From Spirochaetota bacterium (lineage in GTDB: Bacteria > Spirochaetota > Spirochaetia > Treponematales > Treponemataceae), in assembly GCA_023398165.1 (NCBI GenBank), contig JAEWSQ010000005.1:124001-188000 (forward strand): a DNA stretch of 64,000 nucleotides. Reading direction: 5' to 3'. This document shows positions 28,511-38,341 of this stretch, one piece after another. The notes under the pieces are model-generated. The model was not told the DNA's origin, ran no database searches, and was given only the letters and a program-made list of their open reading frames with translations. Within the stretch, counting starts at the first letter, position 1. Each line of letters begins with the position of its first letter. The position numbers were made by a program, and so were the translations under genes.

Positions 28511-30670
28511 TTATTTTACGGTAAGCTGAGAGAATATTGATTCCTGACTTGCAGTCATCTGGCTCAAATTATGAGCAGTCTTTGAAAGAATCTTTGACTG
28601 TTCCATAAGCTGATTAACCGAGGAGGATATTTCCTCAAGCCTTTCTATGCTGTTGTCGCTCATAGATTCTATCTCGTTCATATTATCCTTAACGCCTTTG
28701 CCGGCTTCAACAATTCCCTCCACCGAACGGCCTATTGCGGTAATGGCATCGGAAGATTCGCGTATGATAGAAACAATGGATTCAAACGATTTCCGGGCAT
28801 CAAGAGTCTTATCCATATTAATAAGCATCTGCCTGGAACCTTCACTGCTGCTTTCCACGATAGTTTTCATAGAAGAAGTAATATCGGCAACGAGAGAGCG
28901 TATATCTTCGGCGGTTTTTTGAGAATGCGATGCGAGAGAACGTATTTCTCCGGCTACTACAGCAAATCCTTTTCCCGCATTTCCCGCCCTTGCCGCTTGA
29001 ATAGAAGCATTGATTGCAAGAACATTAGTACTCTCTGAGATTTTCTCGATTATGGCGGTAAATTCAATAATTTTTCCCAGCCTTTCTTTAAAATCCTCCA
29101 GCGAGGAGGAGACAGAATCAATAACGGTCTTGAGCTTTTGAGTATCGTGCCAGGTGGATTCCATTGATTGGGCGCCCTGTTCGGATTCTTTTGTCATTGT
29201 TCCTACCAATGATGAATAGGTGCCGAGCGAACTCTGCATATCTTCAATTTTTTTGGTAAGCACCGAAAGCTGACCGTCAGTACCTTCGATGCTGTCTTTT
29301 TCAGCCTGAATATCAGTTTGAATACCCTGAATTGATTTTTCTATCTGAGAATGCGTCCTCGAAGACTGTTCTGCGGAAGTTGCAAGATCCTGGCTGTCCC
29401 GCACCAGAGTCTGTCCGTTTTGAATTATAGATAATATTATTTCACGGAAATTTGAAGGCTCTGTATTGAATGTTGTGACAATAACACCCTTATCTGCCGC
29501 TGTATTTATTTCATCTACAAGTTTCGGATCAACCACAACGGTTGCAATTCCGTTAAAATTCTGCTGTGTAAACCGCCTGATTGCAGGAGCAAACAGCTGT
29601 GCCGAACCGAAAGTTTCCCAATCCTTGAAAACATCGAGAATTTCAACCTGGGCACCGCAGGAAGCGAGCGCCTTTTTCGCTTCTTTTGCACCTCTGCCTA
29701 AACCTTCAAAGAAACCTGTTGAAAGAGGCATAATAAGAGCAAACTTGTAGGTTCGTCCGCTTTTATTTGGAACTGGAACAGCAAGCTGGCTCTGCTCCTC
29801 CTCCATCATAATTCTCTCGTTTTTATTATCATCCCAATATGTCCGGTAATTATCGATGGTCATGGTGATAGGTTTCATGAAAATTTTTGCTGATACCGGC
29901 CTCCATGAATTTTCACTGGCATTATAGAGATGAATAAGCGCATTCCATGCCTGCGCAAAGGAATTCTGTTCAATGAGACATGAAAAACTGCCGTTTTTCA
30001 GGAGCGCAACATTTTCAGGAATTGCATCGAAGGCGACAATTTTTATTTTCCTTCCGCTGTTTCGTATTAATTGAGCGACAGCCGGCGGGGTATGCCCGTC
30101 GGTAATATAAACCAAATCAATATCTGCATGTTTTTGAAGAATATGGGTAAACACTTTTTCAGTTTCATCGCGGTTGCCCTTTCCTTCATAAACACCGAGA
30201 ATTTCTATATTCTTGTAATAAGAGTCAATGCAGTCGCGGCAGCCCTTCATGCGAAGAACATGATTGATCTGGGAATAAGACGGAATAAGACATACTATTT
30301 TTCCTGAATTCTGGAGGAGCCTGCCTATTTCTTTTCCTGCAGTTGAACCCTCTTCATAACTGTTCGCTCCCGTAAAACATAACCGTCTTGAAGGCATGGC
30401 CGTTATAGAATTAAAGTCTTCCAAAGCGGAAAAAAGAATATCTTCCACAATTTTTCCCTCTTTTGTCGCAGCTGCCGATTTTATTTCGGGGAGCGTTACA
30501 CGGATGTCGCCTGATGCAAAAGAGGAAAGTCCGTGGGCTAAAAGTTTTGAGGCTTGAGAAAGAGTCGATGAAAGATCCTTTTGAATACTGCAGCATTTTC
30601 TATAGCGCAGTACAAACAGCACTGATAAAACCGCTGAAGCAGCACACAAAATAAGAAGAATGATGACCAA
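28511..30670 (-). CDS. Chemoreceptor with binding-protein-like lobes in inverted order
   Basis: 719 residues; TTG start with AAGGAG upstream. One N-terminal membrane helix (1-21) is followed by RYRKCC, so by the positive-inside rule the rest is cytoplasmic. Residues about 95-250 look like the second half of a type-1 sugar-binding protein ([24 protein letters not shown]). Residues about 306-405 look like its first half ([31 protein letters not shown]). A coiled coil and a complete methyl-accepting signalling domain follow, with tip [18 protein letters not shown]. No second membrane helix is visible. It should signal to CheA/CheW, with a ligand inside the cell or a partner protein. No ligand can be named. 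Confidence 0.85.
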   Translation of the reverse strand: MVIILLILCAASAVLSVLFVLRYRKCCSIQKDLSSTLSQASKLLAHGLSSFASGDIRVTLPEIKSAAATKEGKIVEDILFSALEDFNSITAMPSRRLCFTGANSYEEGSTAGKEIGRLLQNSGKIVCLIPSYSQINHVLRMKGCRDCIDSYYKNIEILGVYEGKGNRDETEKVFTHILQKHADIDLVYITDGHTPPAVAQLIRNSGRKIKIVAFDAIPENVALLKNGSFSCLIEQNSFAQAWNALIHLYNASENSWRPVSAKIFMKPITMTIDNYRTYWDDNKNERIMMEEEQSQLAVPVPNKSGRTYKFALIMPLSTGFFEGLGRGAKEAKKALASCGAQVEILDVFKDWETFGSAQLFAPAIRRFTQQNFNGIATVVVDPKLVDEINTAADKGVIVTTFNTEPSNFREIILSIIQNGQTLVRDSQDLATSAEQSSRTHSQIEKSIQGIQTDIQAEKDSIEGTDGQLSVLTKKIEDMQSSLGTYSSLVGTMTKESEQGAQSMESTWHDTQKLKTVIDSVSSSLEDFKERLGKIIEFTAIIEKISESTNVLAINASIQAARAGNAGKGFAVVAGEIRSLASHSQKTAEDIRSLVADITSSMKTIVESSSEGSRQMLINMDKTLDARKSFESIVSIIRESSDAITAIGRSVEGIVEAGKGVKDNMNEIESMSDNSIERLEEISSSVNQLMEQSKILSKTAHNLSQMTASQESIFSQLTVK

Positions 30671-30710
30671 AGGGGACTCCTTAAAACTATAATGAAATAG
30701 GTATTATTAC

Positions 30711-30732
30711 GTCTGTATACTATACTACAGAC
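30711..30732. promoter_or_regulatory. Palindrome between divergent chemoreceptor and secreted-protein genes
   Basis: GTCTGTA (30711-30717) and TACAGAC (30726-30732) form a perfect 7-bp inverted repeat with an 8-nt centre TACTATAC. It lies about 40 nt before the chemoreceptor start and 100 nt before the plus-strand gene. There is no T-tract, so it reads as an operator rather than a terminator. Confidence 0.4.
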
Positions 30733-30831
30733 TCCAGGAATAAATCAAATTATTTATGATAAAATATGATAAATTCCCGTTAGTCATAGTATCGGTATCT
30801 GCGTGTTATACTATATAAGGTCGTAAAAAAA

Positions 30832-31782
30832 ATGAGAAAACAGATTCTTTGTACAGTATTTATTTGCCTTTTTCTTTCTTTTCTTTTCAGTGAGGATACA
30901 GAAACTCCTTTGTATGTGCTTCCCACTGCGCTGTTCCTCTCGAGTACAAACACTCAGTCGCTGTTGTCACTGCAGGTGCTCTCAGGGTCCCACCGCAACG
31001 CATTGGGCATTGAGGGTATTCATATACGGTATGCACCGGTTAAGGCAGCCGGCATTATTTTTCCAAAAGCAGGAAATGAATACCTCGGCATTTCTCTGAG
31101 GCTGAACGGAATGGTAAGGCTCACTGAATTCGGCTTCCCCGGTCCCAGTTTTACAGGAGAAGCTCATATAAAAGCGCTTTATTCCATAGGAGAGGAGAAC
31201 AGTTTTTTTGCAAAGACACCCCAGGTTTTCGGAAAAGGAAGACATTCTTTAAGTTTCGGCTATAACGGATACCTGACCACCGACACGACAAGCCAGATCG
31301 GAGGCCAGCTGGATTATGCCTTTGTTAAAGATAAGGGCGCGTTCTTAATAAATTATGAAAACGACACCATGCTCATGTATTCCCAGGACAAATACAGAAC
31401 TGCCGCTTTTAAACTATCATACCTGAGGGATACAGATATCGGTATACTAGGAGCCTCTGCAGGTTTCAATCTTTGGGCGGGAGAAAGACACATTAATTTA
31501 CGGGAAATCTGGAACAACGGGAATATACAAATTCCTGAAGAAGTTTCGAGAGATAAAATTGTAACCCTGTATAACGGGAAAGAGTATGCTGTGGATGTTG
31601 TGTTTCTTTCGCTTATATGGAATAATGCAAGCCTGTCATTCGGCTGGGATTCTGAACTTTTTAAGAAGCTTATTCACAATAATGTGCATTATGTGTTAAA
31701 TGACGGCTCTCTCCCGATTCTCGACAGACCCGACCGGTTTTTTATTGAATTTAGAATAGGACTGGCCGATGATTTATTCTAA
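30832..31782 (+). CDS. Exported protein, possibly outer-membrane beta-barrel
   Basis: 316 residues. Residues 1-20 are a signal peptide (LCTVFICLFLSFLFSE). The mature part is rich in alternating hydrophobic/polar strands with aromatic ends (HSLSFGYNGYLTTDTTSQIG, AFKLSYLRDTDIG, FFIEFRIGLADDLF), and it ends in Phe, as many barrel proteins do. It probably sits in the outer membrane. No family recognised. A TATACT lies about 19 nt before the ATG. It ends 13 nt before the AICAR-formyltransferase gene and may be cotranscribed with it. Confidence 0.7.
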   Translation: MRKQILCTVFICLFLSFLFSEDTETPLYVLPTALFLSSTNTQSLLSLQVLSGSHRNALGIEGIHIRYAPVKAAGIIFPKAGNEYLGISLRLNGMVRLTEFGFPGPSFTGEAHIKALYSIGEENSFFAKTPQVFGKGRHSLSFGYNGYLTTDTTSQIGGQLDYAFVKDKGAFLINYENDTMLMYSQDKYRTAAFKLSYLRDTDIGILGASAGFNLWAGERHINLREIWNNGNIQIPEEVSRDKIVTLYNGKEYAVDVVFLSLIWNNASLSFGWDSELFKKLIHNNVHYVLNDGSLPILDRPDRFFIEFRIGLADDLF

Positions 31783-31795
31783 AGAGGAACATGTT

Positions 31796-32963
31796 ATGAA
31801 TATTCAGTTAAAATACGGATGCAATCCCCATCAAATACCGGCTCAGGTAATTTTTAACGGAACCTCTTCCCCTCTTCAAATTCTCAATGGAAAACCAGGC
31901 TATATTAATTTACTTGATGCATTCAGCGCATGGCAGCTGGCAAAGGAGTTAAAGCAGGCGACGGGAAAAGAGGGGGCAGCCTCGTTCAAACATGTTAGCC
32001 CGGCAGGAGCTGCAGTTGCAAAACCCTTGACGGATGAATACCTTCAGTCCCAGTTTCTGGAAAAAAAAGAATACTCGGAAGTAACCTCTGCCTATATAAG
32101 AGCGCGCGGAAGCGACCGTATGAGTTCTTACGGCGATGCTGCGGCGGTAAGCGGCAGGGTTGATTCGTGCCTCGCTGAGTTTTTAAAACAGGAAGTATGC
32201 GACTTAATCATTGCCTCTGATTATGACGATAAAGCCCTCGATATTCTAAAGACCAAAAAGAAGGGTGAATTCGTTATCTTAAAAATGGATCCCGAGTATG
32301 AGAGTCAAGACATGGAAACACGGGATTTCTATGGATTTGAGTTCTCACAGAAAAGAAACAATGCGCTTATTACAAAAGATATTTTTAAAGACATAGTTTC
32401 AAAAAACAAAGAATTAACAGAAGCCGAAATTGAATCCCTTATTGTTGCAACTATCGCACTCAAGTATACACAGTCGAACTCAGTCTGCGTCGCCTATGAC
32501 GGACAGGTGATCGGAACAGGAGCAGGCCAGCAGTCGAGAATTCACTGCACGAGGCTCGCATGCGATAAGGCTGAAAAAATGGCTCCTTCAGCAAAGTTCT
32601 GAAATTAGAAATATAACTTTCCCGTCCGGGTATAAAAAAGTAGATAAGGCAAATCTCATCGATCAAATGCTTATGAGCACTTTGTACGATGATGAAATAA
32701 ACAGTATTCAAAAAATCATTGGGAAGACCATTCCTCGCTTTTCACTGCAGGAGAGACAAAGGATTTTTACTCAGTACAAAGGAATCTGTATATCTTCGGA
32801 TGCCTACTTCCCTTTCAGAGACAACATTGACCGCGCGCATAAAACAAATGTTTCTGCAATAGCTCATGCAGGAGGTTCTGTGCGTGATGCCGGTGTAATT
32901 GATGCCGCAGATGAATACAGCATGAAACTTATACAGACAGGATTACGGCTTTTTACCCATTAA
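31796..32963 (+). pseudogene. AICAR formyltransferase (PurH C-domain type), frameshifted
   Basis: Two frames together encode one stand-alone AICAR transformylase of about 388 residues. The first (31796-32602, start MNIQLKYGCNPHQIP, AGAGGA upstream) holds SFKHVSPAGAA with the catalytic Lys-His pair. The second holds ISSDAYFPFRDNIDRA and GGSVRDAGVIDAADEY. They are out of register by one base. The A-run at 32574-32579 has six A; with five, the frame reads on smoothly (CDKAEKWLLQQSSEI) through 32963. As written, translation ends at MAPSAKF. It would transfer a formyl group from 10-formyl-THF to AICAR; the IMP cyclohydrolase domain is absent, so another enzyme must close the ring. A sequencing error, a real mutation or slippage are all possible. 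Confidence 0.88.
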
Positions 32964-32993
32964 CAAAGCGGCTTTTGATTACTGATTGACGGA

Positions 32994-34094
32994 TTATTTA
33001 AAATTTCTTGCAAACCGGAAGCCGGTGAAATTATTTGCATCATAGGGAAGAATATTCATCCTGACGTTAATGATCTGGCAGCCCCCCGTTCCGGCCCAGC
33101 TGCCGTTGTGTATAGTTTTAAAACACCAGCCCATTTCACCGGGGCGGTACCAGTCAAAACTGAACTCCATAACATTGCCGCTCATATCGTAGATGCCCAG
33201 AAAATTGGGATTTCCCGTCAAAGGTTTTGTTCCGTCTGTTCCTGCAGAACCCGATGCCTTTGTAGAACCTCCGCTGTTGATGCTGTACCATGCAAATTTT
33301 CCCGTCTCTCCTTCATCACGGAAATTTGCCGAGGCACCGCTTGCAGAAGGAGCGTCTGTAAAATAAGGATAAGCAAAATCCTCTTCAGCGTTGACTGTAT
33401 TTTCACCCTGATACACCGCTGCTAAAACCCATTCATCGCGCGAGGGCAGCCGGAATCCGTCCGCACCGGGATCGACAAAGGGGTTATCCTGGGTACCGGG
33501 AGTTATAATACAGGGGTAATCATCCGAGCCGTCAACACTGCGGAGCGGATTAGCAAACTGTGCATCAGAATAATACACGCACGTAAATTTCGTGCCGTTT
33601 TTTGCATTATACCACTCGGTTAATGCATTGCACCAGATAAGGGCATCGCGCCAGCTTATGTTTGTTACCGGGTGATATTTGTTTCCAACCGGTTCCCCGT
33701 CTAACGAGCTGTCCGCCCCCTGCCTTCCTGTATGAATGAACGTATATGATCCTGAACCTTCTTTTTTATCTTTACCGGAAACAGCCCAATCATACACTTT
33801 TTTCCACAGTTCATACGTTACTTCAGTTTCTGCAATCCAATACGGCTTTTCCATTGTAAGCCTCATTATTCCGTAATCATAAAAATCCATCGGAAACGTA
33901 ATACCGCCGGGAACACAGCGCATGCCGAAAGAAACGCCTGAAGAAGAAAATTCTATGCGCTCTGCGGCTTTTGGATCCTGAACCGTATTGAAAAAAGATT
34001 CAGCGGATTGAGATGGATTAGAACTCCTGCATCCTGAAAGAAAAAAAACTCCAAGGGAAAACAGACTTAGTACCGTATATACTTTTTTTAACAT
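32994..34094 (-). CDS. SUMF1/formylglycine-generating-enzyme-like lipoprotein
   Basis: 366 residues. Signal peptide with lipobox FFLSGC (Cys22). The SUMF1 domain runs from about residue 55 to the end: MRCVPGGITFPMDFY, PYWIAETEVTYELWKKVYDW, VTNISWRDALIWCNALTEWYN, DGFRLPSRDEWVLAA and IYDMSGNVMEFSFDWY. The active-site cysteine pair of true formylglycine-generating enzymes is not evident, so it is more likely a ligand-binding or structural relative anchored in the envelope. Expanded families of such proteins are common in treponemes. AGGAGAGG precedes the ATG. Confidence 0.88.
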   Translation of the reverse strand: MLKKVYTVLSLFSLGVFFLSGCRSSNPSQSAESFFNTVQDPKAAERIEFSSSGVSFGMRCVPGGITFPMDFYDYGIMRLTMEKPYWIAETEVTYELWKKVYDWAVSGKDKKEGSGSYTFIHTGRQGADSSLDGEPVGNKYHPVTNISWRDALIWCNALTEWYNAKNGTKFTCVYYSDAQFANPLRSVDGSDDYPCIITPGTQDNPFVDPGADGFRLPSRDEWVLAAVYQGENTVNAEEDFAYPYFTDAPSASGASANFRDEGETGKFAWYSINSGGSTKASGSAGTDGTKPLTGNPNFLGIYDMSGNVMEFSFDWYRPGEMGWCFKTIHNGSWAGTGGCQIINVRMNILPYDANNFTGFRFARNFK

Positions 34095-34211
34095 GGTACC
34101 TCTCCTACATAATACGTCACGATAGAAAACAGTTCTTAAAAGAATATCATAGTATTAGTAAACCGCAATAGGATAAACACCTGTATGAATAATTTTGATT
34201 ACCGGCTGTGT

Positions 34212-34243
34212 AAAAAACAAAAGGAAGCCGCGGCTTCCTTTTT
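34212..34243 (-). terminator. Intrinsic terminator of the acyl-CoA ligase operon
   Basis: Perfect inverted repeat AAAAGGAAGCC / GGCTTCCTTTT with a 2-nt centre, followed on the minus strand by TTTTGTTTTTT. It starts about 5 nt past the last gene's stop. It is symmetric enough to work in both directions. Confidence 0.9.
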
Positions 34244-34247
34244 GCTT

Positions 34248-35945
34248 TTATGAGTTTTGTTCTTTTGCTCTTATGTCGCGGCGCTTTATTTTACCGCTTA
34301 TGGTCTTGGGCAGTTCATCAACGAACTCAACAATACGGGGATACTTATAAGGTGCCGTAACTTCCTTAACGAATCTCTGTATGTCTTTTACAAGTTCATC
34401 GCTGCCCGGTTTATACTTAGCAGCAAGTACAATTGTAGCTTTTACAACCTGGCCTCTTACCTCGTCGGGAGCGCCTGTAACAGCGCATTCAACAACTGCA
34501 GGATGCTGCATAAGAACACTCTCAACTTCGAACGTTCCGATACGGTAACCCGAGCACTTAATAACATCATCAGAGCGGCCGACAAACCAGTAAAATCCGT
34601 CTTCATCTCTCCATGCGGTATCTCCTGTGAAGTAGTAGCCGTCATGCATAACCGCTTTTGTTTTTTCCTCATCGCGGTAGTATTCCTTAAAAAGACCGGG
34701 AAATTTTCCGCCGGATAGAGGAAATGTTATTTCACCGATTTCGCCGTCAACGCATTCGCTCATATCATCTTTTAAAAGAGCTATTTTGTAAAAGGGAGCC
34801 GGCTTTCCGATGGAGCCCGGTTTTACTTTTTCACCTTTAAAATTTAATAAAGACAAAGTTGTTTCTGTCTGGCCGAATCCTTCCAGAAGGCCGAGTCCTG
34901 TCTGCGCCTTGAACTTATTGTACACTTCATCAGACAATGGTTCTCCTGCAGTACAGGCATCTTTTAAACTTGATAAATTATACTTTGACATATCCTCCTG
35001 AATAAGGTAGCGGTAAATAGTCGGAGGAGCACAGAAGGAGGTGATGCCGTGGTTTTCTATTTGTACCAGTAAATCAACCGGTTTGAATTTTGCGCTGTAG
35101 TCATAGACAAATACCGCGCATTCACAGATCCACTGTCCGTAGAGTTTTCCCCAGATTGCCTTTGCCCATCCGGTGTCCGCTACGGTGAGGTGAAGACCTC
35201 CCTTCGTAACACACTGCCAGTATTTTGCAGTTACTATGTGTCCCAGCGGATAGGTAAAATCATGTGCAACCATCTTCGGATGGTTCGTGGTTCCGGATGT
35301 AAAATAAAGAACCATTATGTCGTCGTTGGAATTTACTTTTTTTCTGTCAAGCTTGGGAAAGGCAGGAGCCGCCTTCAGACCATCATAAAAGTCGATCCAG
35401 TTATCTCTTTTTTTTGCGTAATAAGAGCCGGAATATAATCCTTCAATACCGCAGGTGCTTATAAGCGTTTTCAGTGTGGGAGAGCCGCTCATGGAAGCCT
35501 CCACATTTGCCATAACTTTTTCGTCGTATGCGGCAAAAACAGCAGTAACACTTGCCGCATTGTTGCGGTAAATCAAATCATCTTTTGTAAGCATGTGGGT
35601 TGCGGGAATTGCAACAGCGCCGATTTTATGAAGCGCAAGAATTGCAAACCAGAACTCATAGCGGCGTTTTAAAATGAGCATGACCTTGTCGTCTTTTTTT
35701 ATTCCCTTCTGCATAAAAAAAGAAGCTGTCATATCTGAATACTTTTTCATTTCACTAAAAGTAAACGTATACTGTTCCCCGTCATCGTTGCACCATACAA
35801 GAGCCCTGGCATCGGGAGTCTTTTGTGCAAGCACGTCCAAAACATCATATGAAAAGTTAAAATTATCGGGTACTATTACTTCATAGTTTTTTCTAAATTC
35901 ATCCGAAGATGAAAACTCTATTTGTTTTAAAAATAATTCTTCCAT
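34248..35945 (-). CDS. AMP-forming acyl-CoA synthetase (medium/short chain type)
   Basis: 565 residues. ATP-binding loop YFTSGTTNHPKMVAH, then GFGQTET, YFTGDTAWRDEDGFYWFVGRSDD and the catalytic lysine in PKTISGKIKRRDIR. ADTGWAKAIWGKLYGQW and CAPPTIYR match the ACSM/acetyl- to medium-chain branch. It activates a carboxylic acid to acyl-CoA with ATP through an acyl-AMP; the acid is unknown. Last gene of a three-gene operon with the XRE-cupin regulator and a second ligase. Confidence 0.9.
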   Translation of the reverse strand: MEELFLKQIEFSSSDEFRKNYEVIVPDNFNFSYDVLDVLAQKTPDARALVWCNDDGEQYTFTFSEMKKYSDMTASFFMQKGIKKDDKVMLILKRRYEFWFAILALHKIGAVAIPATHMLTKDDLIYRNNAASVTAVFAAYDEKVMANVEASMSGSPTLKTLISTCGIEGLYSGSYYAKKRDNWIDFYDGLKAAPAFPKLDRKKVNSNDDIMVLYFTSGTTNHPKMVAHDFTYPLGHIVTAKYWQCVTKGGLHLTVADTGWAKAIWGKLYGQWICECAVFVYDYSAKFKPVDLLVQIENHGITSFCAPPTIYRYLIQEDMSKYNLSSLKDACTAGEPLSDEVYNKFKAQTGLGLLEGFGQTETTLSLLNFKGEKVKPGSIGKPAPFYKIALLKDDMSECVDGEIGEITFPLSGGKFPGLFKEYYRDEEKTKAVMHDGYYFTGDTAWRDEDGFYWFVGRSDDVIKCSGYRIGTFEVESVLMQHPAVVECAVTGAPDEVRGQVVKATIVLAAKYKPGSDELVKDIQRFVKEVTAPYKYPRIVEFVDELPKTISGKIKRRDIRAKEQNS

Positions 35946-35961
35946 TACCAGACCTTCATTT

Positions 35962-36513
35962 TTATAGGATTATTGCAAGAAATTTTGCATTTTTATTATT
36001 CAATGCCTGCATTCCGTGTTTTTTACCGGCATCAAAGTACAGCGAGTCGCCCTGTTCTAAAATGAGTTCTTTAGAATCAATGACAACACGCATAGAACCT
36101 TCTATCATGTAATTAAATTCATGTCCCGGGTGGGAGTTATAATGAATCTCCTTTGTCTGTTCAGGAGTAACCGTTACAATAAAAGGATCGGCCTTCCTGT
36201 TTACGAATCCGTATGCTAAAGACTGATATTTATAATCCGCTCTTCTGTCTACCGACAATCCCTTGTCTTTTTTTGTTAAAAAATAGGAATGCATTCTCGG
36301 CTCATCGCCCGAGATCAGTGTGGTTACTTCGAAGTTGTATTTTTTTGCCATGGAGTGGAGAACGCCTACCGGAATGTCGACTGTACCGCTTTCATACGAC
36401 GCATACTGGGCAGGTGTTATACCGCACACCTGAGCTGCTGTTTCCACCGAAACATCCATAATATCACGCAAGCCTTTTAAACGGTCTGCAACACCTTTAA
36501 GTTCTTCGTTCAT
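35962..36513 (-). CDS. XRE-family regulator with C-terminal cupin domain
   Basis: 183 residues. An N-terminal helix-turn-helix (about 8-60: AAQVCGITPAQYASYESGTVDIP) and a C-terminal cupin (about 110-183: HPGHEFNYMIEGSMRVVIDSKELILEQGDSLYFDAGKKHG). This HTH-cupin layout is typical of regulators whose cupin senses a small metabolite. It lies between the two acyl-CoA ligase genes (20 nt after one, 16 nt before the other). That suggests it controls them in response to their substrate or product. Confidence 0.9.
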   Translation of the reverse strand: MNEELKGVADRLKGLRDIMDVSVETAAQVCGITPAQYASYESGTVDIPVGVLHSMAKKYNFEVTTLISGDEPRMHSYFLTKKDKGLSVDRRADYKYQSLAYGFVNRKADPFIVTVTPEQTKEIHYNSHPGHEFNYMIEGSMRVVIDSKELILEQGDSLYFDAGKKHGMQALNNKNAKFLAIIL

Positions 36514-36533
36514 ACTTAAACCTCTTTATTCAC

Positions 36534-38174
36534 TTATTCTATACCGAGCGACTTACGGTAGTTTGCACCAATTTCACTTAATTTGAACTTCTGGATCTTC
36601 CCGCTGCCGGTCATGGGGAACGAATCGACAAACATAACAAGCTGGGGTGTTTTATATTTTGCAATTTTTCCCCTGCAGTATTCAAGAACATCCTCTTCTG
36701 TCAATGTTTCCCCGTCTTTCAGAATTATAAAAGCTCCTGTTATTTCTCCTAAGCGTTTGTCGGGAACCCCTGCAACCTGAATATCTTTGATCTGGCTCAT
36801 AGCGCGTAGAAACTCTTCTATTTCTCTGGGGTAAATATTTTCACCGCCGCGGATAATCATATCTTTGATGCGTCCCGTAATACGGTAGTACCCCGCCTCA
36901 TCTTTTGTTCCCAAATCTCCTGAATGAAGGAATCCGTCCTTATCAATAATCTCCGCTGTCGCTTCCGGCATCTTATAATAACCCTTCATAATATTGTAGC
37001 CGCGGCAGCACATTTCGCCCTGTTCGCCGACAGCGCATTCTTTTCCTGTTTCAGGGTTTATGACCCGTACTTCAATATCCGGCAATTCCTTGCCCACAGT
37101 CGTTGCCCGTATTTCCATGGGATCATCGGTACGGCTTTGCGTCATACCGGGGGAAGTCTCAGTAAGCCCGTACACGCTTGTAATCTCGGTAAGGTTCATC
37201 TTTGACATAACCTGTTTCATAAGATCTATGGGGCAAAGCGAGCCTGCCATGATGCCGGTACGAAGAGATGACATATTGAACATCGAAAACATCGGATGAT
37301 TAAGCTCTGCGATAAACATGGTAGGAACGCCGTAGAGCGCGGTACACTTTTCTTTATGAATAGATGCCAACACGACGAGCGGATCAAAGGATTCAAGCAT
37401 TACATGGGTAGCTCCGTGAGATACAACCGCCATAACTCCCAAAACGATGCCGAAACAGTGAAAGAGCGGGACTGGAAGACAAACCCTCTCTTTTGAAGTG
37501 TACTTCATACATTCACCAATCGAGTAGCCGTTATTTATTATATTATGATGTGAAAGCATAACACCCTTGGGAAACCCAGTAGTACCCGAAGTATACTGCA
37601 TATTTATAACTTCATGTGTTGTAAGTGTTTTTTCTATTGAATGAACCTCATTAATATCAACATGACGGCCGAGAAGAAGAAGTTCCGGGGAGGAAAACAT
37701 ACCGCGGAACTTTTCCGGTCCCATAAACACTACATTTTTAAGGACGGGGAATTTTTTTGCCTTCAGGCAGCCGCGTTCAAAATCGTTTATTTCGGGAATA
37801 AGTTCCTTGATCATGGAAACGTAGTTGCTGTCCTTCATGCCGTCGGAAAGACAAAGCGTGGAAATATCAGACTGATGAATAAGATACTCAAGCTCGTGGA
37901 GTTTATAGCTTGTATTCACGGTAACGGTCACGGCTCCGATGCGGGCGGCAGCGAACATAAAAGTAAGCCAGTCGGGAACATTCGTTGCCCAGATGCCGAC
38001 ATGGTCTCCCTTTTTAACACCGATTGCTAAAAAGCCCCGGGCAAGATCATCGACCCGGCTGTCAAATTCTTTATACGTAAAGCGCAGATCTCTGTCTGCA
38101 TACACCATAAATTCCTGAGAGGGATTCTTCTGAGTCTGTTCCCGCAGCATTGACGATAGAGTATATTCCAACAT
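36534..38174 (-). CDS. AMP-dependent acyl-CoA synthetase/ligase
   Basis: 546 residues from the ATG at 38174 (GGAG 6 nt upstream). The frame extends to 38207, but that would start upstream of the predicted transcription start. Motifs: [63 protein letters not shown] (read as consecutive parts) and [10 protein letters not shown] with the catalytic Lys. It resembles FadK/FadD3-like fatty-acid or carboxylate ligases. It heads the operon with the XRE-cupin gene and the second ligase. Confidence 0.9.
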   Translation of the reverse strand: MLEYTLSSMLREQTQKNPSQEFMVYADRDLRFTYKEFDSRVDDLARGFLAIGVKKGDHVGIWATNVPDWLTFMFAAARIGAVTVTVNTSYKLHELEYLIHQSDISTLCLSDGMKDSNYVSMIKELIPEINDFERGCLKAKKFPVLKNVVFMGPEKFRGMFSSPELLLLGRHVDINEVHSIEKTLTTHEVINMQYTSGTTGFPKGVMLSHHNIINNGYSIGECMKYTSKERVCLPVPLFHCFGIVLGVMAVVSHGATHVMLESFDPLVVLASIHKEKCTALYGVPTMFIAELNHPMFSMFNMSSLRTGIMAGSLCPIDLMKQVMSKMNLTEITSVYGLTETSPGMTQSRTDDPMEIRATTVGKELPDIEVRVINPETGKECAVGEQGEMCCRGYNIMKGYYKMPEATAEIIDKDGFLHSGDLGTKDEAGYYRITGRIKDMIIRGGENIYPREIEEFLRAMSQIKDIQVAGVPDKRLGEITGAFIILKDGETLTEEDVLEYCRGKIAKYKTPQLVMFVDSFPMTGSGKIQKFKLSEIGANYRKSLGIE

Positions 38175-38207
38175 AGTAAACTCCGGATATAAGAAAATGT
38201 TCCTCAC

Positions 38208-38237
38208 AGTATAACAGCAGTTTTAGTGTTAATGCAA
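38208..38237 (-). promoter_or_regulatory. Promoter of the acyl-CoA ligase operon
   Basis: Minus strand TTGCAT (38237-38232), an 18-nt spacer and TATACT (38213-38208), giving a transcription start near 38201 and a 5' leader of about 27 nt. Confidence 0.65.
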
Positions 38238-38341
38238 GAGATTTAGTATAATTAAAGAAGGGAGAAGGATAATCCGTGCAGGGTACAGAGATAAAGTAAA
38301 ACCGTTATGATTATCTGAATCTGCAGCAGGTTTACGTGTGA

